A stretch of 64,000 bases of DNA, from assembly GCA_013339895.1 (NCBI GenBank), contig JABACO010000024.1, forward strand, positions 3,396,387-3,460,386, in the 5' to 3' direction. The number at the start of each line of letters is the position of its first letter. Positions within the stretch are counted from its first letter, which is position 1. A program made the translations under genes and the position numbers. This document shows, one piece after another, positions 11,207 to 22,857 of this stretch. This stretch comes from Ephydatia muelleri (lineage: Eukaryota > Porifera > Demospongiae > Spongillida > Spongillidae). The notes beneath the pieces are model-generated. The model did not search any database. It saw nothing but the letters and a program-made list of their open reading frames with translations, and had not been told where the DNA came from.

Positions 11207-14200
11207 CTGTTAATGAAACAAATTCGCTAATTAAACTACATCACATACATGGGAAAAAAGGAGAAAAATCCATGCAAGACAAATGACCAAGGAAAGATTG
11301 TAGTTAGGAATTTCATCCATCAAACAACCTTTAGATGAACACGCTTGGAACTAACAATGACTGGTGAGACATTCATTAATTTCCACACTGCAACATTATA
11401 GCCTGTTAGAAATTAGTATTGGTTCCAGGCTCCCCTTTGTACACACTCGTGATGGATCACAGCTACTTGTACAGAGGGTCTGGAGTAACATTGTGTCCAG
11501 TGGGCATTACATTCAGTCATATTCATGTTATGCATGGAGGGAAATGTTGCTTTGCGGTAATCTGCTTCAGAGGCAAGAATTTGAGGATCCCTGATTACAA
11601 GATCTGGGAATGAAATTAAACATAGTGTCAACCTGATGGATTGAATTTGCAGCCAAAGAAGCCCAGATAAACATGATTCTAACAGTAGTTCAGCTAGACA
11701 CGTGGTATGCTTGCTGCAAGCTTAGCTTTCTGTGTTTCTCTGAAGCAGATTATCACAAAGCAACATTTGCTGCACGCTTCGCTTTTGCTATATTGATACA
11801 TGAGGGCATCTGAATGTGCATGGATTGATATGTGCTGTTATAAAGTGTTGAAAAATATGATAAATTAAACCTAGAGATTGATACTGTAGAGAAAGAAGTG
11901 AGATACCACGCGTTCTAAGTTGATGACAAAGGAGTAAACTGGCTTTGCTGTCATTAGCAGGAGCCTTATCTTCCTCAGCCTCATACTCACCCTCTGCAGC
12001 CTGAACTACAACCACAGCTCAAAGTCAATAATAATAGAGAACCAGTGATATGGGAACTCTACATGCACGGAGAGACTAGTTTTGTCAACTGCATGCAAAA
12101 AGACCGAGGTAGACACTGAGAGTACGCAAACCTTGTCTCTATGGTACAGACAAGTGAATATAGAATCAGTGGTTCAACAAATATGCCCAGGAGCAGTTAA
12201 GTGGAATAGAATGCATTCGCAGGTGGTATTATTAGACGTGTTTGTTTTCCATAAATGATCATTGTAACAGTGTGTGAGTGTGTGCCATGCACAAGAATAT
12301 ATGTGAGCCAGAATGTCTATTCATGTAAAATGTGTACAGAAAGTATTGGATGTTATGTAACTCCAGGACACTATGAAAATAGGTTAGACAGTGGCAAGAA
12401 CATTTTTGTGGCTGATTGAGACGTAAACCAATTTGAAATGATGAACTTTTGTTATTTTTGCGTGTGGTTGCATTGAATATGTGACACAATTAGATTGTGT
12501 ATCTTCAAATTCGAATGCTGGTAGCTTGCCAGCCTTCCTCCATATTCCTATCTGGATTTATGTTTCCCTTACTGAAGTGGATTGAGAGCATAATACCTAT
12601 TCAAGGATGCAGCCAACCAAGATTGATAATCTAAATCCCAAAGGGTGAAACTTTAGATGTGTGCACAGCACTCTAGCAACATAACAATGCTAGTATGTGT
12701 AACATGATCTGTTTGTTGCATGGTTTTGGAACCATATTTGGAACGAGAATTATGTAAGTTTTAAATAGCAGTATAATATTACTCATGAGGGTTGAGGCAG
12801 CTTATTAGTGCTGACATGATTGTTGAAGCTGTACTGACATTGTGTCACCATGCACGTAAGCCATGCACAACAAAGTGTCATTAATACCAGCTTAATTGAA
12901 GGTGCTGAGCTCTTTAGCAATAATTACTGACTGTTACATGATCTGTCCTGTCATGCAACTGTTAAAATCAATAATAGGATTTTTCTAGACCTGCACATTG
13001 TATCAATGTGTATGATTTTCTCCCAATAGATACCACCAATAATATCACGCACAACACACTCATGCGCATCAACATAAATGATAAAAACTGTTATCACATA
13101 GCCTGCAATTTCTAAGTATTTGTTTATCTGCCTTATTGCCCAGCCTCTGGCAAATGATGCTTGTTGGCTGCAGTGGAATCAGATCACAGATACTTCTTGC
13201 ACCAGATTGCCACCACTCACTCAATATTGTACACTTTTTGAGACCTACACGTATTTCTACAGCAGAGTTAAATATATAGTTAACTCTGCATGTTCACTAG
13301 TCATTATACTGCTGATCCAGTCATTTATTGGTCTGGAAAAACTGTTGTTTTATCCAATTATGATGTCACAGCTGCAAGCAGCATTATTTACACGTTGGTG
13401 TGAGGCAGCAAAGGAATCAGTTTGAGGGAGAAGCATTTATAGCTGGCACACATAGTGTTCAAGATGACAAAGACATGGTAGCATTGCAGAATGAAAATTT
13501 CCAAGCTGACAGACCCCTTAATGAGTCTGTCACTGCATGGGTGTTCAAGAAGGTAGCATTGACATACTAATTACAATGGTGCAGTGCTGTACAACTAGCA
13601 GAAGGATGGTGAGAAGTGGCAGTGCAGGGCAGTGCAGGGCAGTGCAGGGCATTATTTGTATAACAGTGATTACACATGAAGTGCAGAACAGTCTAGAGCT
13701 GTTATTGATATGTATACCTTTAAAAGATACTCATTTTTTGCATGTCACATCTGTGCTTGCTAGTGATTATACTGCTGATTGAAACTTGTTACACAACAAA
13801 CAGCTGTGCATTGAGACAAGTATTCCCCCTCCCCTCCCTATTATTTGGAGGTATCTTACGTTAGGCTTGTAGTCAAACATTACAAAACATGCCAATAGAA
13901 GCATTACCAAAGGTACACGACTCTGCAAGAGGGTAGCGTATAGGTAAGAATTGCATCACATACATGTAGTTTGATAAATTATCATCCACATACATTAACT
14001 TCTTTTTGAAGGCAGTACCTGTTGGAGGAGTCACTGTTGTTTGTTGAAGAAATCAGCATTACCGGATGATACAATGGTAGAAGTGAAGCAAGAAAGATGT
14101 GAGAGGACAATGTAAGGGAGGTGAGAATCAGATGATACATTGGTTGTGTACAAAATGAAAGCCAACAGTTTACCAACTGCACAGTTTAGAGAAAGAAATA

Positions 14201-14752
14201 ATTAACTGCTACAACACATACTGGTAAATTAATAACTCAACAAAAGAGCCAGTGTGACCTTGAAACTTACATAAAAAACAAGCTGAAATGACTGAAATGA
14301 TCAATGTCAATGGCCACAGAATGAGATGCATATTGCCTAGATAGATCAAGAGATGTGACAGAATTACATTCATGGTTAGGTAAAAATGTGGCCTTTGTGC
14401 AGCTACTAACTATACAACATAGATAATCAATATTGTTCGATGGGTATAAAAGCACATAATATGTACAAATGTATAGAAATACTCTGGTGATCGATTGGCT
14501 GTGATTGACTTGCACCATGTGAAATAAGTAATTGTAAGATATCTAATATAACTTCACCAAAGATATGCAAAAATGAATTAGCATTTCTATCATGGTCATC
14601 AAAAGACACAAAGCCCAAATGGGAAGAAGTTAAGGATTATGAACAATGCCTTTGTTTGGAATAGTGTTGCCTGTGTTCAGGAAGTATTAAATCATCACAC
14701 GACCATGGCAGCAACGACCATGGATGTGTATCAAGTAAATAAGTATTTTGAT
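11207..14752. other. Gene-poor spacer with small repeats
   Basis: No gene is supported. A minus-strand open stretch at 11413-11607 (SEADYRKATFPSMHN) follows a good acceptor. A 36-base inverted near-copy of part of it lies at 11737-11772 (CTCTGAAGCAGATTA). At 13618-13649 a 10-bp unit, CAGGGCAGTG, is repeated three times. The remainder is unstructured AT-rich sequence. Confidence 0.3.
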
Positions 14753-16155
14753 GATATTGTTGTTGTTGTGTTAGTAGTTTTTGTTTTTATTGTTATATGT
14801 TGGTTCAAACTGGTGTACACATTAAAAAATTTGTTAATATCATGGGTGGTGGAATCATGGGGCCGTACAATGTCAAGCATAGGATAGGGTATGTTGCCAT
14901 CCAGAATAGGCTGCTTTTATGAATGCAAAAAAAACAATGAAGAGGGCAATAAATTAGTTGAATTTGAATAGCTTTCCCCAAGGACACCCTATGCATGGTT
15001 CAGACACATATTGAAGATTAAGAATCAATTGACTAGACTCAAATATACATGTACTGGTTTAAACTCTTTAAACACGATGCTAATTCATATATATGCATGC
15101 AAGCATATACACACAACCGTTATGAATTCTACATGACAGTGTAAGTAAGAAATGTGTGAATGATGCTTGCAAATGTTTGCTGCACTTATGACCTTATAAG
15201 TACATGACATGTTTGATTACTCTACCACTGCAGTAATTATGTTTCTTCTGAAGAACACATTGTTCAGATGACTTCACTAATGCTATATACTCCCAGAACA
15301 GGAGTGTGCATCCCACATTAGTGTAGTACAACATGTTTAAAATTCCAGTTCCCACTCCATCTCTTTCTGCAGATCATAATAAGTATGGTTTGTTACAACC
15401 ATATCTGCGAGTTAATGATGGACACACAAGATGTGCGTACACCCCAGTGCGTAACAATTTGATATTGTTGTTGTTGTGTTAGTTGTTTTTGTTTATATGT
15501 TGGTTCAAACTGGTGTACACATTAAAAAATTTGTTAATATCATGGGTGGTGGAATCATGGGGCCGTACAATGTCAAGCATAGGATAGGGTATGTTGCCAT
15601 CCAGAATAGGCTGCATTTATGAATGCAAAAAAAAACAATGAAGAGGGCAATAAATTAGTTGAATTTGAATAGCTTTCCTCCAATGACACCCCATGCATGG
15701 TTCAGACACATATTGAAGATTAAGAATCAATTGACTAGACTCAAAATATACATGTACTGGTTTAAACTCTTTGAACACCATGCTAATTCATATATATGCA
15801 TGCAAGCATATACACACAACCGTTATGAATACTACATGACAGTGTAAGTAAGAAATGTGTGGATGATGCTTGCAAATGTTTGCTGCACTTGTGACCTTAT
15901 AAATATATGACATGTTTGATTACTCTACCACTGCAGTAATTATGTTTCTTCTGAAGAACACATTGCTCAGATGACTTCACTAATGCTATTTACTCCCAGA
16001 GCAGGAATGTGTATCCCACATTAGTGTAGTACAACATGTTTAAAATTCCAGTTCCCACTCCATCTCTTTCTGCAGATCATAATAAGTATGGTTTGTTACA
16101 ACCATATCTGCGAGTTAATGATGGACACACAAGATGTGCGTACACCCCAGTGCCC
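14753..16155. repeat. Two-copy direct tandem duplication of about 700 bp
   Basis: Copy 1 (about 14753-15454) and copy 2 (about 15461-16155) begin with GATATTGTTGTTGTTGTG and end with GTACACCCCAGTGC. They align at high identity with a few small indels; for example CATGGGTGGTGG is at 14841 and 15541. Both contain the left part of the TTAACTCTTTG MITE. Only copy 2 is followed by the MITE right end, so the duplication happened after the MITE inserted. Confidence 0.9.
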
Positions 16156-16347
16156 CTCCTGGGTTTGATTTCAGCATCTACATGGCTGGTTTACATGCCA
16201 TGTCACTGAATTGCATGTATGTAAATGTACAATATTGTATTCAGAGCGATTCTGTGTAATAAACACAACACGGACATGTATCATACAGATGATTATATGG
16301 TTGTGTGAGAATGCATGTATATATGCACTTGGCGTTCAAAGAGTTAA
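15762..16347. mobile_element. MITE, TTAACTCTTTG family, copy 1
   Basis: The left end is TTTAAACTCTTTGAACACCA and the right end is GCACTTGGCGTTCAAAGAG followed by TTAA. The length is about 586 bp. The interior matches, in reverse orientation, the element at 25023-25617 (shared blocks around GCTGCACTTGTGACCTTATAA and AGTAATTATGTTTC). There is no coding capacity. A truncated second copy of its left part lies at about 15054-15454. Confidence 0.8.
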
Positions 16348-16914
16348 GCTCATGCATGATATACATTTTTGAAAGGAGAAGGAAGGGTTTGATAATTTAA
16401 TATTTGGAGAAAATTGATTACCCCCATCCCACTAAAGCGTACCTAGACTAAATGATACCATCAGGACCCACGCTAGTAGGTCCTATGTAGGATTGGCTAC
16501 TTGGGTGTTGTTTTTGACCGAGTGTTTTAAAACGATAACGAAGTGTTGCCTCCACTCAGCAGTTGGTGCGGCTTTGACAGCACCAACTTTCCGTTCAAAA
16601 GGGCGTGTCTATTATGTGAGCGTGTCTGATGTCATAGTCATTTATTCACAGTCGCATTTAACCATTGTATGCATAATTATCGATCGTCTATAACTATTTG
16701 AACGTGTTAGTCTCACATTGTAATAATTACATTAATTCGTAGTCGTACTTTAACCATTGTATGAATTTCCTGCTGTGCAACAATGGCCAACTCTTTGCTC
16801 TCAATAAATAATCTGCATCAGATCCTCGACATCCGGCACCACTCTATGGGCTTGATGTTCCCCCTATGCGTTCATTGTGAGAAAGAAAAAAAAACTGTCT
16901 TGTGATCGTTTCAG
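16348..16914. other. Spacer, nothing recognised
   Basis: No gene or structured repeat is supported. A short direct repeat (TTTAACCATTGTATG) occurs near 16657 and 16749. Confidence 0.3.
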
Positions 16915-17163
16915 GCTGCATGGTTTAAGACATGGCCATTTCTTCACTATGATGAAGGTAAGGACTTATCATACTGCGTGAAGGGATTTAAAGAATGGAA
17001 GATGAAGTCCAGTACAAGAGCTGATCCTGCTTTGTAAGTTTCTCTTATGCGTCTCCATTAGCTGTTACTTGCGATCCCGTATTTATTACAGGTTACTAAA
17101 GGTTAAAGATGCCCCTCGAGCATTCAAACAGCATCAATTAAGCAAATGCCACCGTGAAGCCAG
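16915..17163 (+). pseudogene. hAT-type TTF zinc-finger fragment, two exons
   Basis: Exon A (16915-17033) encodes AAWFKTWPFLHYDEGKDLSY, then CVKGFKEWKMK. It splices in phase through GTAAGT...ACAG to exon B (17092-17163), encoding LLKVKDAPRAFKQHQLSKCHREA. The W-LHYDE-C and F-x-x-H-x-x-S-x-CH pattern is the TTF-type finger found at the N-terminus of ZMYM1-like hAT transposases. One of the usual cysteines is not evident (CVKG). After a further GT donor no continuing transposase is found, so this is a remnant. Confidence 0.55.
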
Positions 17164-18759
17164 GTGAGATTAAATCACCTAATGGTGTTACACGTTCACA
17201 AAGCTCTCACTGACACCATCAAGCTTGAGAACATCGCAGATGAATTAGTTAGCAGTTTACAGCACAGGACAAAGGTATTTGGCAATCCTTGATTAAGATA
17301 CCCTAAGTCCCCTAATACTTAAAGAGCTTGATTCTTGCTCAGTTAATTTGCTTTTGCCACACCCATGTTCGCATTGCTCGATGATTATGATACGTCTTAT
17401 AGTTTATAAACATGTATTTTGAAAGAAAACTTCAACGCGTGTGCGCTTTGCAATGGGGCCATGCCCATACTAATATATTTAATAATTGGCCGCACCAACT
17501 TCGAACTGAGTGCGCTGGGCCTGTCACTCAGCATGTAATGTATGAAATACACAGAAATATGTTCATCAACATGCACTTTCTTAAACAGTGCCGTTATCAT
17601 GACGCGACAGATCGGCACTTCGATATTCGTCGTTAGTATTTCTTCTCCACATTCTTCTTTATAATACATGTTAGGAACATTGTATGAAGGGTAGCATTTT
17701 ACATACATCTGGAATGGGCATCCAAAAAGCAGTTGTTACCAAGAAGTAATATTAGAAAACACAGCTTGGGTTTCACTCCAGCATTTGACAATTAGCACAG
17801 AACACTACCAGCCTTTCCTATTGATCAATACTCTAATTATACCAGCTACACGCATGCAGTCACATTGCTCTTATGGTAGAGCTACTGCAACAGCCAAACT
17901 GAACACAATAAGTTTCAGTACTGTATGGGAAGAAAATAGATCCTTCAAACTGTCTTTCTGAAGAATGTAGACAGTACATTCCACCAGGTTCATATACAGC
18001 ATCTCTACGTAAAGTATGGGAATGTATGTTACCCATATTGTGTATCGTGCACACTGCTATGATTTTGTCCCCTCAGCACTTGAAATCTCCCAAATGTGAT
18101 GATGGCTTGGCTCTATCACGGTTCGTGTCAACTTGTTGACCAAATCAAGCCACCTAATTTGGTCTGCAAGACAAATTTACTAGGCGTGTGCTTGATTGTT
18201 TTATGTTTTTGTTTGGCTTCTACACTGTTGCATCCTACAATGTCATATCACAACTCAGATGAAGACTACTTGCTAGAGCAAGAGTACATATGTTCAGAAC
18301 AAGAGGAAATATCTAGAAGGTTACACCAGAAATCAGAGGGGCATAATAAATAGGTAGGCTGAGAAGTTTCTGTTGCGTAATACTAAATGGTAGAGAACGA
18401 AAAGTGTTTGAATAAGGGAATCCCTCATATATATTTATTCTCTTTCGCAGGCAAAGAGCCAATTATTGTGGTACACATGTAGTGCGAAATAAGCATTTCC
18501 GTGTTGCAGGAAAATGTTGTTTGCAAACTACTTACACTATATGACCAGGACACAACTGATCAATATGTTGTTACATGACTACAAAGTGTTAACTGCTTAG
18601 AAAAACAGAGTAGCTTTAGTATATAGTACCTGTGGTACAATATTGCTCTGTTGCCTGTGAAAGAGTTAAGCATAGATGTAGTGCCTTTTCAATCATTAGA
18701 GTTATTGAGTTATTGAGTACTAAGCATCGGGCCCAGATCAGGAAGAATCCTTCAAAATA
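17164..18759. other. Spacer, nothing firmly recognised
   Basis: Open frames on both strands at 17397-17708 and one plus frame at 18096-18353 (hydrophobic start, acidic tail) lack recognisable domains. No repeat structure was noticed. Confidence 0.25.
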
Positions 18760-19860
18760 GCAAAAGTGGAACTGTCTAAACCTACCATCCTTTCTCTGTA
18801 CCATCCTGGGGCAGAGACCAAGCTGTCATCTGATGCTTCCTCTTATGGGTTAGGAAACGCACGCCAAGATGGGTGGGTACACTTCTCAGTCATTGACCAA
18901 AACAGAAAGACGCATGCCCAGATAGAAAAGGAAGCATTGGCTATAAGCTGGGCTTGTGAGAAATTTTCAGAATATATCCTGGGCTAACAAATATTGATAG
19001 AGACAGACCACAAACTACTCGTGCCACTGTTACATTCAAAAGATTTGGATGTTCTTCCTCCACGGGTGTTACGGTTTCGACTGCACTAAATGAGATTTGC
19101 ATTCTTCATGCATCCACAAATCAAAACAAAAGAGGGAACCTATGATTGCCTCAGACCTACCTAATCATCAAGGCTAACCTGTCTGAATAAGGAAACAAAG
19201 TATCTGTTAGTGGTTGCCACAACCGATCTTCAACTACCTCAGGTGCTGTCAGTGCTCACCTAAAGACGATGTTTTCTCAGTTTGGCATTGCCTAGATTGT
19301 GATTAGTGACAATGGGCCACAGTTGCATCTAGAGAGATGAGAGCATTTGCTGTCTTCTACAATTTTGAGTATGTCACCAGCAGTCCCAGGCATGCACAAG
19401 GCAACAGCCTAGTGGAAAGAGCGGAGCAGACAATGTAATAATATTAGCCTATCGTTGTTGAGCTATATGACAATACTATGCCTTGGTATAGTCCTGCAGA
19501 TGGAACATCAGTTTTGTACTTCGTAATCAGGTGCCACAGGCACAAGAGCAATTTATCCTTCAGTGTTTTTATCTGAAGCTATTGAGGAAACAACACAAAT
19601 CATACAAAGACAAACAAGCTTTTTACTATAATGTGAGTCATCAAGTAAGGCAAGGCCAGGCTTGGGAGTTGGCTGTAATGTATGGGTGAAAAACCTGAAT
19701 GACATGCAGTGGTGAACCAATTTGTGATCTAGTCTCCTCACAAGCGGAGATATGTTGTTCATACCCCATCTGGGAACTTAGAAGAAATAGCCAGCATTTG
19801 GTGTCAGTACAAGAGGTGGACAACCTCCAAGGGAGCCTACAGTAAGTCAACAAATACTGA
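18760..19860 (+). pseudogene. Ty3/Gypsy retrotransposon pol remnant (RNase H and integrase)
   Basis: Three frames together show a decayed pol. The frame at 18766-18987 holds an RNase H region (KLSSDASSYGLG, QIEKEALAISWACEKFSEYI). After a stop, IETDHK and LDVLPPRVLRFRLH follow. Near 19290-19440 an integrase fragment keeps SDNGPQ and LVERA-like residues, and around 19680-19800 the integrase C-terminus keeps VWVKNLNDMQW and RRNSQHLV. Multiple stops and frameshifts make it non-functional. No LTRs were identified. Confidence 0.8.
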
Positions 19861-21429
19861 ACAGATTCTTTCGCGGCAGAAAACTGGCTCTAAGATCAAA
19901 AATTCCCTACAAAATATATTGGGAAGTGAGTTGTGGGTTTGCAACTAATGATTGCTTGCGCTGGGCCAGTGCATATCATCATTTTTGGGGGAGCTGCAAG
20001 CTATCTCACACCAACCAATTTATAAAGTCACACTGAGAGACATTTTTTTATGGACAGCACACACAAACTGTATTTCTAACTTAGCTTACAATATTGTTAG
20101 CGCTGTTGCAGGTTAAAGCATATTCTTCTATTCTGCTTTACTCTACAAACATATGCTAAATAGACATGTTATAGTGTGTAAATTTCCATTTACATTACAT
20201 TTTTTCAATATGAATGTTTATAACATTTTCTGCTAACATACCTCTCATTAAAGAAACACCTTTCTTCTCAGCCACCTTATGCTGGCTCTTACTCTGGTTT
20301 TCACCACCTACAGTGTACAACATCAGAAGCAAGCTATGGCAAAAGATATGTGCCCTACATAAAGGCATTTTTATTGCTAGACCATAAATAGAAGTTGTAT
20401 GCCCAATGTATTGTTGACAGCTGAGAAGCTATATGCAAATTATTGCACATCACTGATGTTTGATTGCAAAGTTCAATACATTTACATTGCTACTGATTTG
20501 GCATTTTGGGAATACTGCAATAATTAGTCTGTGTCTGAACAGCCAGTTGTTCCATAGCAACATCCCTAACTGCGTATAGTCATGCATAACATCAGTTGCT
20601 TACTTTTAGCAGCTTCTAGTAAGCTTTGCACAGTCCTGAATGTTGGTCGTTTCTGTATCAAAGAAGTTAGTTAATAAAGTCTTGCATATGAGTGCCATCA
20701 TATTGATATTGCGATACATGGATTACATCATGCTGCTATTCCATATGCAAATTACTATACACATCAAAGTTGATCCATTATAGAAGTCCTTCATTGTGAC
20801 TAGAATACACTGCCATGCATTGATGCTCTATATAAGAGACAAAATGTTCCCTCCGATATTCACCAAAACTAAAAATGCTATAAAGTCACATAGTTCCTGC
20901 TATTTGGAAGACACCATCTGCTGCTGTGCTTTTGTATGGTATGACACCATTTCAGCTTATTAAATAATGTAAAACATACTTAGTAACCATTATACAAATA
21001 ATTTACAAATGACTTACTGTCTAAATTAAATTCACCAAACTACGCACATAATGGAATAATTATTATGATGCATTACATTGACTTTCTTTTAGCTTCATTT
21101 ATCATGACATCAGTATATATGCATTGAATTTGAATATAGTAAAGTGTAAATCAAAAATTCCTGTTTCCTTACTTATGATGCCTATGCAGCAAAGGACAGA
21201 ATCTATTTTTGTACCTGTGTTTAACTGGCTCGAGCTGTTGTGTACACAGTATTCACTTAACCTATGTTATACATACATGTATCTAATTCTGATCTGCTGC
21301 TTATTATCAATCAGCTCCTAAGCATATGGCAAAGGCAGAAGCTCTCAGACCTTGCTTCATCTTGGATCAACTAACTGACTGGGTTTGTCACTTTGAGACC
21401 CCAACTACTGTGAACGGCTGGGATGAAGC
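19861..21429. other. AT-rich spacer, no supported gene
   Basis: The stretch contains short frames only, with no recognisable domain or repeat. Confidence 0.3.
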
Positions 21430-21849
21430 GACAAACGCAGGAAAAAGTTAGAAAATTCCAGGTATGGTTTTTCATGGTGTTTTCTAACATAAAACCTCTC
21501 TGGGATTGGATGTCTTGAGTGGGATAGCATAAAAACCATCCTAGGTTAAGCATCCAGGCTGGGAATATTGTAATAACCATATGTCTTGTCCTGGTTTTGT
21601 CGAACAAAAACAATGTTGAGGCAATTAATGCAAAGATTTATTCACTGCTTCAACATGGTTTTTCTTTGACAAAACTAGGACAAGACCATATGGGTTTTAC
21701 TATATCCCCACCCTGGATGCTTACATGTTATCCCAAGATGAATTTTATGGTATTCCCACGCTAGACATCCAATCCCAGAGTGGTTTATGATATAAACCAC
21801 CCTGAAAACCATGCCTGGAAGTTTCTAACTTTGTCCTGTGAAAGACGCT
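21430..21849. repeat. Foldback element, about 185-bp inverted arms
   Basis: The left arm (21430-21615) and right arm (about 21655-21849) are inverted copies. For example GGAAAAAGTTAGAAAATTCC at the left corresponds to GGAAGTTTCTAACTTTGTCC at the right, and ATATGTCTTGTCCTGGTTTT corresponds to AAAACTAGGACAAGACCATA. The spacer is about 40 bases. Identity is moderate, so it is not recent. Nothing codes here. Confidence 0.8.
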
Positions 21850-21999
21850 ATGAATGCCAAATTTGGAGGCAGTTATGGTAGTTAGTAAACTGGATGATGA
21901 TTTGTGGAGTTTCTATTCCTGAGCAGCTGCATTCCAATCTAGTGGACAGTTTGAGTCCGACATGCTGAAACATTGTGTCGTATATCTCAAATCAGTAAG

Positions 22000-22340
22000 A
22001 CACTGCCACAGTATTCCCAATCTGTGGACTAGTAAAACAGGAAAATCCTACCCAATGGACATTGCATTTGCGGAAACTTAGTATTGCCTGTACTATACCT
22101 CTGTACATTCCATCTCATGTTTGGCATACAGGTAGAATTGCCAGTGGGTGAGGTCTACGCCCGCATAATTATGTTGCATCATGACTATGCAAGGCATTTG
22201 AAAGAAGTGCTGCAAGAAGCTTTTCGGAATGCAAGGAAAAATCTGGGAATGAAAGAATTGTACTTCAACCCACGGGAAGCCGGAGATCTCGTCCCAGTTA
22301 ATTACAAAGGAAAGCCAAGAGAGGTACATTGTTTCTAGTC
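22000..22340 (+). pseudogene. Ty3/Gypsy integrase C-terminal fragment
   Basis: The frame at 22084-22338 reads FHLMFGIQVELPVGEVYARI, DYARHLKEVLQEAFRNARK, then ELYFNPREAGDLVPVNYKGK. This matches the post-catalytic part of Gypsy integrases (MFGRE-x-x-LPVD, a helical segment, then a GDLV block). It is separate from the pol remnant at 18.8-19.9 kb, whose own C-terminus is present, so this is a second insertion. Sequence before 22084 is frameshifted. Confidence 0.65.
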
Positions 22341-22857
22341 TGAACCTTTTAGCGTGGTAAAGAGGTTGTCTGCATGTAGCCAGGTACATAATTCTGCATC
22401 TAACAGCTCATTCTCAGGGATGTAAGCGGCTGGTTGTAAATTAAAAATGAGTATATGACATTATTACAGTTACATTCAAGGAAGATGGAGGCCAATTGGT
22501 ACATGTAATTCTAGAGGCACTAACAACAACTAGTTCACACTATAGTGTAGTATAAATTGAGCCAATATCATTTCAAGTATATCATTTCAGAGAAGATAAA
22601 TGCATTAGTTTAAGCTGGTGGGTGATGCATCAATGGTATGGACATAAAAAAATATATACATGTCAGTATCCAGTAGATTCCCAAGCAATGGAGCTTTGCA
22701 TTTCATTTCATAAATGACTGTTGCAATCAGTGAAGTAAGTAAAGGAACCCTGACCTCACTGACCAAACATCTCTATCAATAATAAGCTTTGGTTTTTATA
22801 CATGGATTTTCAATAATACTGCAGGACAGCTAGTTAGTGCATGCTTACAATACATTT

